Shown piece by piece: positions 42,124-50,015 of a stretch of DNA of 64,000 bases. How positions within the stretch are numbered: the stretch's first letter is position 1; the number at the start of each line of letters is the position of its first letter. The translations under genes were made by a program, and so were the position numbers. Location of the stretch: contig JBGSIC010000025.1 of assembly GCA_041751875.1 (NCBI GenBank), positions 29,912 to 93,911 of the forward strand. Direction: 5' to 3'. Source of the DNA: JBGSIC01 sp041751875. Lineage in GTDB: Bacteria; Bdellovibrionota; FAC87; UBA2466; JACKAF01. The notes under the pieces are model-generated. The model was not told the DNA's origin. It ran no database searches and saw only the letters and a list, made by a program, of their open reading frames with translations.

Positions 42124-43333
42124 ACAAAGCCCAAACAATGCCAGCCCAAAGCACCGCTCCCGCCAGCGCGATACCCGTATAGAAACTATTTACGACAACC
42201 CCCGCCTTCTGAAAGACAAAAAAGGCCGCTGAAGCGCCCCCTTTTCCAAATCGGTAGCCAAAGACATCGATAAATTCTTTCGCACGGTAGCGGGCATCAA
42301 AGTTAAGCGGGACATACAAGATTTCTTTTGCGGCACGGAACAAAGAATAATCGAATACTTTAAATGCCATGTACGCGAGTCCCGCTGAGGCCAAACTGGG
42401 AACAGCGAGTAAGTACATTCCGGCAGCGATGTGGACGCAAGGAATGAAGGTATGGATCGCAATGAAAGGAAAACCTTTCAGCAAAAGTGGCGTCACAATG
42501 AACTGAAAGAGAGCGGCTACTCCATTTAGAATCGCGTAGTACTTTCCGGAATAAGCTGTCTGCGCATCCCAGTCAGAGAATGAGGCCTGAAGAAATTCCT
42601 GAAAGTTGATTCCCAAAGCGGCAGAAACAATTTGGGTCGTGATGATCAGCGCAAAAATTAAGGACAGCAAGCGAGAACGCTTGACCAGCTTCGCGCCGAG
42701 CCAGGTCGGCGTGGTTCCTTTAGCTTTGCTCTCCCGCGCTTCGACTCCGCCGAATAACCGGTACGCCGCGTCCGAAAGAAACGCCGCCGGCACGAGAGCC
42801 CCTGCTCCAAACAACAACAGATTTTGCGTCCCAAGAGGAACGGCTAGCTGATTGACGGCGATACCACCAAGCACAGCGCCAACCGAGGAAACCCCGATGA
42901 TCGGGCCGTTAAGCTTCTTCTCTTCCTCTTCACTTAGACGGCTGTTGAGAAACGACCAGTACTGCTCAATCAAAAGGACAATGTAGGCTTCACGCCACCA
43001 ATACAAGATGACCGCTCCAAAGCGCCAACCTGCTCGCAGACTGAGGTAGCAAAGGAGAAGCGCTACTCCAGAGAAAATAGTGCTCCAAAAAAGAGTCCGC
43101 CTAGGCCCCAATCGAGACAACGAGGAGTTGTATCCCGCCAAAACCACGAGCACGAACAGGGGAACCCAAGCCATCAGGGCCGGTAGATGCTGTACACCGT
43201 ACCACTTCTGAAAAAGAACATTGGAAGCGCTCCGCACGCATTCGTATCCTAGTAATGCGCAACCCGACGCCGTAGCGGTCAATAGAGCGAGGCGGATGCT
43301 ACTACGACTAAGTTTCTGCCCTCCGTCTTTCAT
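42047..43333 (-). CDS. TLC / NTP:NDP-exchange-transporter-like MFS protein
   Basis: 428 aa with about 12 membrane helices. The C-terminal block KVFDYSLFRAAKEILYVPLNFDARYRAKEFIDVFGYRFGKGGAS matches the conserved region of the ATP/ADP translocase (TLC/AAA) family, known from energy parasites and present in some free-living bacteria. The N-terminus also fits (GCALLGYECVRSASNVLFQKWYG). It could import nucleotides, or be one of the family members with another substrate. Second gene after the DUF6174-like gene (16-bp gap). Confidence 0.75.
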   Translation of the reverse strand: MKDGGQKLSRSSIRLALLTATASGCALLGYECVRSASNVLFQKWYGVQHLPALMAWVPLFVLVVLAGYNSSLSRLGPRRTLFWSTIFSGVALLLCYLSLRAGWRFGAVILYWWREAYIVLLIEQYWSFLNSRLSEEEEKKLNGPIIGVSSVGAVLGGIAVNQLAVPLGTQNLLLFGAGALVPAAFLSDAAYRLFGGVEARESKAKGTTPTWLGAKLVKRSRLLSLIFALIITTQIVSAALGINFQEFLQASFSDWDAQTAYSGKYYAILNGVAALFQFIVTPLLLKGFPFIAIHTFIPCVHIAAGMYLLAVPSLASAGLAYMAFKVFDYSLFRAAKEILYVPLNFDARYRAKEFIDVFGYRFGKGGASAAFFVFQKAGVVVNSFYTGIALAGAVLWAGIVWALFKGGRGKGRANFAAGDIARLDSVQS

Positions 43334-43349
43334 GGCTTGTTGTGTTCTC

Positions 43350-43808
43350 TTAAGGATCGATTTCGAAGTCTTCGATGTGCCATTCGATGGTCTGTTCTAC
43401 CCCAAACACTTGTCTCAAAAAATAGGTGGGGTACCCCAGTTTCGGATCAAAGCGAGCGTGAAGAAAAATGTCTTTGTCCTTACGCGATTCGCAAATCGCC
43501 ATCTCTTCTTCCATGAACCCGAACATTCCCTCCATCGTCCAATAGTGCCAAGCTGACTCACGGACGGGATCTCCCTCCGACGTCATCGCGACCACTTTTC
43601 CGTCGCGTACCGTGATGGCATTGCGACCAGTCTGCACACCAGAAATTCTTACAGCGAAACGGTAGTTCAGGGGAGCGTTCTCGGTCCATTTCTGTCGCGC
43701 GGCTTTCAACTCAGGCGCCGTTAGCGCCTCGACCGGACTTCGGTACCACCAGAGACTTGCTACCAACGCCAATACAAAACCCGCAGCGATCAGGCGTCCT
43801 TTTTTCAT
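43350..43808 (-). CDS. DUF6174-like membrane-anchored protein
   Basis: 152 aa. One N-terminal hydrophobic helix (MKKGRLIAAGFVLALVASLWWY) acts as signal or anchor. The rest follows the DUF6174 pattern: LKAARQKWTENAPLNYRFAV, ITVRDGKVVAM, YWTMEGMFGFMEEEM and FDPKLGYPTYF. The function of this periplasmic domain is unknown. It precedes the TLC-like transporter in the same transcription unit. Confidence 0.75.
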   Translation of the reverse strand: MKKGRLIAAGFVLALVASLWWYRSPVEALTAPELKAARQKWTENAPLNYRFAVRISGVQTGRNAITVRDGKVVAMTSEGDPVRESAWHYWTMEGMFGFMEEEMAICESRKDKDIFLHARFDPKLGYPTYFLRQVFGVEQTIEWHIEDFEIDP

Positions 43809-43917
43809 CGTACTTACCCTCTCAGTGTTAGGTCAGGGACTTCACGAACGTAGTGGCCCAAGCCCAGAAAGTCGAGCGACCAATAGGCGTAGGGACAAAC
43901 GTTGGAGGGGGAGGAAT

Positions 43918-44550
43918 TTAGGTAAATTCTTTGAGCAGACGGCTTAGGTTATTTCGGGCGTTTTCTTGGAAGGAATGATTTGAATCGACTTTACCGCTAC
44001 GACTTAGGCGGAAATCTTGACTTAGGTAATATTCAATCGTCTTGGAGACCTCTTCGAGCCACTCTTCCCAGGGAACCGGTGCTCCCGTGATAAGTTCGTG
44101 TTCTTTTTTGAGCTGTTCGGTGTCGTGACGAAAATGATTGTAGTCAGATCCAATGTTGGAAAGATCGGCGGTGCGAACCACTTTTTCTTCGTTGTTTCGG
44201 CAAACCGCGTCCCGTTCCGTGCAAAGAATCGTTTGCTTTACTTTCTCGATGAGAGCTTTTTCTACGCCCGATTTCGTCAGAACGTCTTCTGCCAATTTTG
44301 CGGAGTACTCTTCCTTGCTCTGGAAGCCTTTACGACGATGATCCTCGTGAAATCCCGCATCGTGAAATAAAAGTGAGTAATAAATCACTTCCCAATTCAT
44401 CTCCAGCCCGCTTGCGGCATATTCACCGACAAGCTTTTCACCCGCAGCAATCGTCTGCAGGGCGTGGCCAAAGTTGTGGTAGGGCAGCGTCTTACTATAA
44501 AGAGCGGCCGCCTCTTTTTCGAGTTCACGATTTCGTTTAAATGAAGGCAC
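43918..44550 (-). CDS. HD-domain metal-dependent phosphohydrolase
   Basis: 210 aa, cytoplasmic. HD-domain motifs: His in LPYHNFGHA, the His-Asp doublet in YYSLLFHDAGFHEDH and a downstream Asp in VRTADLSNIGSDYNHF. Such proteins hydrolyse phosphomonoester or phosphodiester bonds in nucleotides or signalling molecules; no specific family is recognised. The start is GTG at 44550 without a Shine-Dalgarno, suggesting dependence on upstream translation (PP2C or the small frame just before it). Confidence 0.8.
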   Translation of the reverse strand: MPSFKRNRELEKEAAALYSKTLPYHNFGHALQTIAAGEKLVGEYAASGLEMNWEVIYYSLLFHDAGFHEDHRRKGFQSKEEYSAKLAEDVLTKSGVEKALIEKVKQTILCTERDAVCRNNEEKVVRTADLSNIGSDYNHFRHDTEQLKKEHELITGAPVPWEEWLEEVSKTIEYYLSQDFRLSRSGKVDSNHSFQENARNNLSRLLKEFT

Positions 44551-44554
44551 TTAA

Positions 44555-44650
44555 TTACAGTTTATTGGATTTTTCCAGCGTCGTCCACTCCGGCAAACAA
44601 ATCGGCGCGTCGTTAGTCACACAGCTTTCCTTCACTGCGTCAAAGAGCAT
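44555..44650 (-). CDS. Possible 31-aa small protein between PP2C and HD genes
   Basis: An ATG at 44650 lies in the last codons of the PP2C gene (11-bp overlap) in another frame and opens a frame of 31 codons ending at 44555, four bases before the HD gene start. The peptide begins MLFDAVKESCVTND, has two Cys and ends EKSNKL. The fit between two genes that are otherwise 89 bp apart is the only support; there is no Shine-Dalgarno. It might be a leader or coupling frame rather than a functional protein. Confidence 0.25.
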   Translation of the reverse strand: MLFDAVKESCVTNDAPICLPEWTTLEKSNKL

Positions 44651-45449
44651 TTTTTAGACGAAACACGATGAAAGTCAGGTCATCCGGTTTACTCGGATGC
44701 TCAACTTTCTGGCTGTTCATTCTTTCCCAACAATCCTGAATCAAACGGACACTGACGTCGGGAAGACTTCCTGCGCGGGCCCGATCCACAATTTCTTCGG
44801 TCAAAAAATTATCCGAAAGGCCGTCGCTGGCTAAAATCAACGTGTCCTTCGGCCCCATGGTAAGCTCCGGACCGAGTTCGATGCGCATCTCCGAACTGCC
44901 GATCATATTGGAAACAATATTGAGTTGCGGGTCGCGGAGCGCTTCCTTCTCATTGAGATGACCGGCTTGCAGAGCATACCCCACGGGGCTATGAGAGACC
45001 GACTGCCACTTAACCTTGCCACGCTGTCCTAATAGCAAGATAAGCGAATCACCCGCGTGATAGGGCCGCACCCGATCTTTTTGTATCTCCACCACTGAAA
45101 GGGTCGTCCCTGCCCCCTGTCCCAGTGCCAGTACCGCTTGATTGGCCTTTTCAAAGCCATTCAGGATCGCATTGCGAAGCTTTCCATCGCGCGCCTCTAG
45201 CGAGCTTTGCAGGCTTTTCAAGGCCACCGAAGCCGCTTCCGCAGCTAATGGGAGGCCTCCCATGCCGTCGGCCACCGCAAGAACGCAGCCGTCTTTGAAA
45301 CTGAAAAGGGCGGCGGCATCTTCATTTTTCTCTTTTCCCGTGGGGCAAAGGGCGGAAAACCAGATAGCCTGGCCGCACCTTAAGGCGCACAACTCAGCTT
45401 GTTCCATGCGCTGGTTGGCGATCAACTGCGTGGTAGGAGCTTGCGCCAT
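44640..45449 (-). CDS. PP2C-family serine/threonine protein phosphatase
   Basis: 269 aa soluble enzyme. PP2C metal and active-site motifs: GKEKNEDAAALF, VLAVADGMGGLPLA, YHAGDSLILLL and ILASDGLSDNFL, so the metal-binding Asp residues are present. It reverses Ser/Thr phosphorylation. Its ATG overlaps the stop of the kinase gene (TAATG) with AGGAGG inside the kinase end, so the pair is translationally coupled and probably acts on common targets or on each other. Confidence 0.93.
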   Translation of the reverse strand: MAQAPTTQLIANQRMEQAELCALRCGQAIWFSALCPTGKEKNEDAAALFSFKDGCVLAVADGMGGLPLAAEAASVALKSLQSSLEARDGKLRNAILNGFEKANQAVLALGQGAGTTLSVVEIQKDRVRPYHAGDSLILLLGQRGKVKWQSVSHSPVGYALQAGHLNEKEALRDPQLNIVSNMIGSSEMRIELGPELTMGPKDTLILASDGLSDNFLTEEIVDRARAGSLPDVSVRLIQDCWERMNSQKVEHPSKPDDLTFIVFRLKNAL

Positions 45450-46423
45450 TATCGCCTCCTGGAATCAAACCACTCCATGTTTTCCAAAAAACGCCGAAGA
45501 TGTCCGGCGGTTTTAAACTTTTTAATGATCAGCGTGGCTTTCAGACCGCAAATCACTTCTTTCACTTCACTCGGAAGCGATGGGTAGTGCTTCGCACCTC
45601 CCAAAACATCGTAAAAAAGACGAATCATGAAAATGACGTCGTCTTGAATATTCTCCGGACGAGGCGAATCCCAATGGAAAAGATCGAGAATTTTCAGGTC
45701 AAAGCTTAACCCGTGCCGCTGAATGATGACGTTCTCAGAATGAAGATCACCATGGTATTCGCGGGCCTGATGAACCTGTTCCATACCCACCGCAAGCGAA
45801 TGCAACAAATGGAGCGCCTGATAGAAGTGAAGGCGCCTGCCTGGCTGGCGCTTGAGGTAGTCGGAAAGAAGCTGTCCCTCGACATATTCTGAAACCAGAA
45901 AGGTCACCAACTGCCCGTGATGATAAAAGCTCTCCAGCGTTTGATAGCGAATCAACGCCGAGCAGTTTCGTAGTTTGTGAAGCTTCTTTGCATAAAATTT
46001 CAGCACCTTGTTGCGCGGGTTGCGATGAGGGAAAAATATCTTGGCCGCGCTTTCAATGCCCGTCTCGCGTTCTCGGACAAGATAGACCTCAGCTTCCCAT
46101 CCCTGACCAATTTGAGAAATGACATCGTACTTGAGTCCGATTCTTTGGCCGGGCTGAAAATGGAAGGATTCAATGCGAACCGGTTTTAAGGAGTCGTTCC
46201 TTTTAGGACGTTTTTTGGGGACCTTTTTCTTCGCCCTCTTTTTTGATCTTTTCTTCGGCTTTCGTTTCTTAGCAGCTTTTTTTTTCGGCTTTTTACGTTT
46301 TATTTTCTTACGACGTACCGCTCGTTTCTTTTTCGGGGCGCGTTTTTTGGCGGGCTTTTTCTTTTTTACGCGTTTCTTCTTCTGACGGAATTTTTTGCGT
46401 TTTTTCTTAGGTCCACGCGCCAT
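45449..46423 (-). CDS. Serine/threonine-kinase-like protein with histone-H1-like Lys/Arg-rich N-terminus
   Basis: 324 aa. Of the first 75 residues 52 are Lys or Arg, in KKK/PKK/AKK clusters like histone H1 or bacterial Hc1-type tails. From about residue 95 follows a kinase fold: glycine loop GQGWEAEV (106-113), Lys128 in SAAKIFF, catalytic loop HGDLHSEN (Asp226) and DLF in place of DFG (247-249). The HGDxxxxN loop resembles RIO/ABC1-like or lipopolysaccharide-type atypical kinases. The catalytic residues Lys, Asp and Asn are kept, so activity is plausible. The tail would bind DNA or another polyanion. Coupled to the PP2C gene. Confidence 0.85.
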   Translation of the reverse strand: MARGPKKKRKKFRQKKKRVKKKKPAKKRAPKKKRAVRRKKIKRKKPKKKAAKKRKPKKRSKKRAKKKVPKKRPKRNDSLKPVRIESFHFQPGQRIGLKYDVISQIGQGWEAEVYLVRERETGIESAAKIFFPHRNPRNKVLKFYAKKLHKLRNCSALIRYQTLESFYHHGQLVTFLVSEYVEGQLLSDYLKRQPGRRLHFYQALHLLHSLAVGMEQVHQAREYHGDLHSENVIIQRHGLSFDLKILDLFHWDSPRPENIQDDVIFMIRLFYDVLGGAKHYPSLPSEVKEVICGLKATLIIKKFKTAGHLRRFLENMEWFDSRRR

Positions 46424-46457
46424 GATGTCTTTCCTTGGAGGCGAAATCTAGAGCTTC

Positions 46458-46466
46458 ATCATAACA
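46458..46466 (-). promoter_or_regulatory. Candidate extended -10 promoter for the kinase-phosphatase operon
   Basis: On the minus strand TGTTATGAT has the TG-n-TATAAT form of an extended -10 element, about 35 bases before the kinase ATG at 46423 (which itself has AAGGAAAG upstream). No clear -35 is seen. Confidence 0.35.
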
Positions 46467-46491
46467 CAAGCGCAAATAAACGACTCTTCAC

Positions 46492-47688
46492 TCAAGCTGA
46501 AACCTCACCCTCGATTCCGCTTCGTAAAACACGTGATCCCACCGCACCATAGTAAACGAGATACACATAGCAGGCGGCAGGTAAAATCATAGCCCGGTTG
46601 AGTGACCAGGAATCTGCGAGCGCTCCCATTCCCAACGGGAGAATAGCTCCCCCTACAATGGCCATAATGAGAAGGCTCGAACCCGCGCTCGTCCATGTAC
46701 CCAATCGCGCAATTCCCAACGAAAAAACACTAGGAAAAAGAACCGAGTTGAAAAGTCCCACTGCCAGCAAGCCCCACACTGCCACCCAGCCCACTCCCAC
46801 AGTGGACAGAGCCGTAAGCAAACCCGCCATCAGCGCGCATCCCGCTACCACCTTTGACGCCGGCACCCGTTGCAGCACCCCAGCCCCGAGAAAACGCCCG
46901 ACCATCGCCCCGCCCCAGTAGAAAGCCACATAGTGAGCGGCCGTTTCGGTGGATAGACCCAAATTTTGTTCTTCTATGTAATTCACCAGAAAACTCCCAA
47001 TAGAAACTTCGGCTCCCACATAGACGAAAATTCCCACGGCCCCTAAAACGGTATGCCGAAAACGGAATACTTCTGAAATCCGATGCCCGCCGCCGACGCT
47101 TTCGACAGCGGGCAAAAGAGGCAACTTATAAAAATGAAAAAGTACCGCAAGACTTAAGAGTACCGCAGTCAAAAAGAGGTAGGGACCTACCACGGCTTCT
47201 ATCGATCCTGTTTGCGATAAAATCAGGTAACCACCAATCAGGGGTGCCACCGTCGTCCCCAAGGAATTAAAAGCTTGTGTGAGGTTTAATCGGCTGGCCG
47301 AAGTCGCTTCGGGACCAATCGCATTAACGTAGGGATTGGCAGAAACTTGCAAAAGAGTAATTCCGCTGGCGAGGGTAAAAAGAGCAGCCAAGAAAAAACC
47401 ATAGGAAGCTGCTTTGGCGGCGGGGATAAAAGCGAATGCTCCTATTGCGGCAATCACCAAACCCAGGACCATAGTTTTTTGGTAGCCCACGCGATTGATA
47501 AGCGCACCCGAGGGCAATGCGAGAACAAAATAGGCGAAGAAAAAAGTGAACTGAATCAGCGCCGCTTGAAAATAGGTGAGTGAGAATCCCGCCTTGAAAT
47601 GCGGAATGAGAATATCGTTGAGACAGGTGACAAATCCCCAGGTAAAAAACAAAAGGGTTAGGACGCTGAGATCGAGGCGGTGTTTCAT
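46492..47688 (-). CDS. Sugar:cation symporter of the FucP/GluP MFS family
   Basis: 398 aa with 12 membrane helices. The signature FFTWGFVTCLNDILIPHFKAGFSLTYFQAALIQFTFFFAYF is that of fucose/glucose-galactose permeases, and LLQVSANPYVNAIGP and SRLNLTQAFNSLGTTVAPLIGGY are the conserved central motifs. Given the divergent glucoamylase gene, glucose is the most likely substrate (inference). The 264-bp gap to the glucoamylase gene presumably carries both promoters. Confidence 0.92.
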   Translation of the reverse strand: MKHRLDLSVLTLLFFTWGFVTCLNDILIPHFKAGFSLTYFQAALIQFTFFFAYFVLALPSGALINRVGYQKTMVLGLVIAAIGAFAFIPAAKAASYGFFLAALFTLASGITLLQVSANPYVNAIGPEATSASRLNLTQAFNSLGTTVAPLIGGYLILSQTGSIEAVVGPYLFLTAVLLSLAVLFHFYKLPLLPAVESVGGGHRISEVFRFRHTVLGAVGIFVYVGAEVSIGSFLVNYIEEQNLGLSTETAAHYVAFYWGGAMVGRFLGAGVLQRVPASKVVAGCALMAGLLTALSTVGVGWVAVWGLLAVGLFNSVLFPSVFSLGIARLGTWTSAGSSLLIMAIVGGAILPLGMGALADSWSLNRAMILPAACYVYLVYYGAVGSRVLRSGIEGEVSA

Positions 47689-47899
47689 AGGACCTTTCTA
47701 CGCAAGGGTTCGACTTCTTTGAATCGAAGACTTTTTCGCAAGTGCTGAGTAGTAACTGCTACAAGCACCTTTTGGCAATTTGATTACTTCTCCAGCCTTC
47801 GGGAACAGGTCTTGCGACGCTGCATCACGTCAATCGCCCCTCAGGTACTTCAGGTGTTCCATTGCCAAGCGTTACAAAGGTCGGTATGTTTTTTTCTTA

Positions 47900-47918
47900 T
47901 CCGCGCTACATACGCGGA
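47900..47918. promoter_or_regulatory. Inverted repeat in the permease-glucoamylase intergenic region
   Basis: TCCGCG (47900-47905) and CGCGGA (47913-47918) flank CTACATA. Position 35 bp before the glucoamylase start fits an operator or a short leader hairpin. No regulator gene lies next to it, so this is weak. Confidence 0.3.
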
Positions 47919-47952
47919 AATAGAACACATTTAAGACGGGTTTGGGGGATAC

Positions 47953-49380
47953 ATGGGAATCTGCGGGACCGCTCTGTCGGTCTTAGCGCTCGCTCACAGC
48001 GGCGCAGGACTAGAGACTTACTTAAATTCGGCTGGCGTTCATGCTCGCAATCGCCTTCTAGAAAATATCTCCCGAAGCGATACGAAACCGGGGCATGTTG
48101 TCGCAGCGACTTCGAAAAACAACCCCGCGTATTACTACCATTGGGTCCGTGACGCAGCGCTCGTATTCGTGCCGGTTCTCAACCTCTACAAGGCCGAGAC
48201 TAATCCCGCCCTAAAAAGAGTTTATCGGCAACGCATCGAAGAGTTTCGCGCAGCTTCACGCGAACATCAGCTCACAGACAACCCGAGCGGCACGATCACC
48301 TCGGGCGGATTGGGCGAACCGAAATTTAATGTGGATGGTTCGGCTTATTGGGATAGCTGGGGACGTCCACAGAACGATGGTCCGGCGTTGCGAGCGATTA
48401 CGCTGATTGATTTTGCCGAGAGTCTTTTGGATAGCGGTGAAGAAGAAACCGTTCGTCAAACCTTATACGACGCAAAAGCGCCAACCAACACGGTAATCAA
48501 ATCAGACCTCGAGTATGTTTCCCATGAGTGGGATAGACCCTGCATCGATCTCTGGGAAGAGGCCTGGGGCGATCACTTTTACACCAGACTCGTTCAAAGG
48601 CGCGCTCTACTGCGAGGGGCCTCTCTCGCTCGCCGTCTCGGAGACAAAGGCGCGGCGGATTGGTACGAATCTCAAGCGCGCGCCATTGAGAAAAAGATGG
48701 ACGCGCACTGGGATGCTTCGGCGGGTTACCTGCGGGCCACTCTGAATCCTAGTAACCCCCATTTTAAATCCTCTGAGCTGGACGTAGCGATTGTTCTCGC
48801 TTCGATGCACGCCAGTGGGTCGGATAACTACTACGGGGTAACCGACGACCGCGTACAGGCTACCTTAGGTAAACTCGTTCAACGGTTTTTTACGCTTTAT
48901 CCGATTAACCAAACAAAAAAGACGGATGCGAATGGAAATCCTTTAGGTATCGCGATTGGCCGCTATGCGGAAGACACCTATGACGGCTACGGGCGCAGTG
49001 AAGGCCACCCTTGGGCGCTCGCCACACTCGCCGTGGCGGAATTCCTTTTTCGCGCCAGCAACGCTTGGCAAAAAGAAGGGTTTATTTCGCTCACACCCCG
49101 TACCCGCGGCTTTTTGAACGATCTGGGAGTAAATCCTGGCCCCGCTGACAAGTACCAAACGCACCAAGCAGAATTCACGACGCTTATCCAAGAAGTCCAC
49201 AGGGTAGCGGACACCTATTTGGCACGCGTGCGTTTTCATTCTCACGCTAACGGCGACATGAACGAACAAATCGATCGTCACTGGGGACACATGAGAGGGG
49301 CAGAAAACCTCACTTGGAGTTACGCGAGCCTCATCACCGCCCTGGAGGCAAAACAATTAGCAGGAGCGTTCGCACCTTGA
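47953..49380 (+). CDS. Glucoamylase (glucan 1,4-alpha-glucosidase), glycoside hydrolase family 15
   Basis: 475 aa. Releases beta-glucose from the non-reducing ends of starch, glycogen or maltodextrins. Catalytic acid Glu202 in DLWEEAWGDHFYT; the base is probably Glu438 in MNEQID, followed by GAENLTWSYAS, equivalent to the SEQYD...LTWSYA region of fungal enzymes. YYYHWVRDAALV is the N-terminal substrate-binding strand. ATG 47953 has GGGGGA upstream and a stop precedes it in frame; the first 20 residues are hydrophobic but lack a basic n-region, so export is uncertain. Divergent from a FucP/GluP-type permease. Confidence 0.93.
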   Translation: MGICGTALSVLALAHSGAGLETYLNSAGVHARNRLLENISRSDTKPGHVVAATSKNNPAYYYHWVRDAALVFVPVLNLYKAETNPALKRVYRQRIEEFRAASREHQLTDNPSGTITSGGLGEPKFNVDGSAYWDSWGRPQNDGPALRAITLIDFAESLLDSGEEETVRQTLYDAKAPTNTVIKSDLEYVSHEWDRPCIDLWEEAWGDHFYTRLVQRRALLRGASLARRLGDKGAADWYESQARAIEKKMDAHWDASAGYLRATLNPSNPHFKSSELDVAIVLASMHASGSDNYYGVTDDRVQATLGKLVQRFFTLYPINQTKKTDANGNPLGIAIGRYAEDTYDGYGRSEGHPWALATLAVAEFLFRASNAWQKEGFISLTPRTRGFLNDLGVNPGPADKYQTHQAEFTTLIQEVHRVADTYLARVRFHSHANGDMNEQIDRHWGHMRGAENLTWSYASLITALEAKQLAGAFAP

Positions 49381-50015
49381 AAACCCTCTTTCTCATTTTC
49401 TGTTTCGCTTTGCTCCCGACGGCATGGGCCGATGGAGGAAGAGAAAAGTACCCAAGTTACACCGAGCTCGCCAAGCAGGAGAAAGAAGGCGTTGACTACA
49501 AAGTCGAGGTCGACGACCGAGCAAGCTGCGTCGCGGTTTTTGCCATTCATGGGGGTACGATCGAAAAACACACGGACACGATCGCGCACCAGATCGCGCA
49601 AACCGACGGCAGCTATTACATTTTTCAGGGCATGAAAGAACTCGAGTTTTGGGATTTGCATGTAACCTCTCACCGTTTTGACGACCCCCGCGCGATCAAT
49701 CTCGCGCACCAGTCACAGACCTGCGTATCGGTACATGGATTTGTTCACACAAAACCTGCCATCTGCCTGGGGGGCTCGGATGATTTTTTAGCCCACAAGG
49801 TGGCCGAGGGACTCAAAGGCCAGCCGTTTGACGTCATTTACCCCTGTACATCTTTTCCTGGTGACCACCCGGAAAATATTGTTAACCGTTGCCAGGATGC
49901 CGGGGTGCAACTTGAATATTCTTCTGGCTTAAGAAAACTCTTCGAAACCCGTCCCGCTTTAATGAAAACAATCTCCCGGATCGTAAAGTCCATCAGCGAA
50001 GCACACTGCTCCTAA
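49377..50015 (+). CDS. Poly-gamma-glutamate hydrolase family protein (phage-type PghP)
   Basis: 212 aa from TTG 49377, which overlaps the glucoamylase stop (TTGA) and has AGGAG upstream; the product starts with a clear signal peptide (KTLFLIFCFALLPTAWA). Zinc-binding pattern of the PghP fold: FAIHGGTIEKHTDTIA, then SHRFDDP and CVSVHGF. Members hydrolyse poly-gamma-glutamate capsules and are best known from phages and a few bacteria. Secreted with or after glucoamylase, so both may attack external polymers. The last 23 bp overlap the convergent GT87-like gene. Confidence 0.85.
   Translation: MKTLFLIFCFALLPTAWADGGREKYPSYTELAKQEKEGVDYKVEVDDRASCVAVFAIHGGTIEKHTDTIAHQIAQTDGSYYIFQGMKELEFWDLHVTSHRFDDPRAINLAHQSQTCVSVHGFVHTKPAICLGGSDDFLAHKVAEGLKGQPFDVIYPCTSFPGDHPENIVNRCQDAGVQLEYSSGLRKLFETRPALMKTISRIVKSISEAHCS

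Noticed and set aside
46173..46385. Phe/Leu-rich plus-strand frame that looks like a membrane protein
   Set aside because: It is the complement of the Lys/Arg-rich kinase tail (AAA/AAG read as TTT/CTT), so the hydrophobic look is an artefact.
47775..47792. TGGCAATTTGATTAC as a sigma-54 promoter for glucoamylase
   Set aside because: The -24 half fits but the -12 half has TTAC instead of TTGC, losing the essential GC.
47862..47880. TGCCAAGCGTTACA as a LacI/CcpA-type operator
   Set aside because: The central CG is off-centre and the flanks are not symmetrical; no regulator gene nearby.
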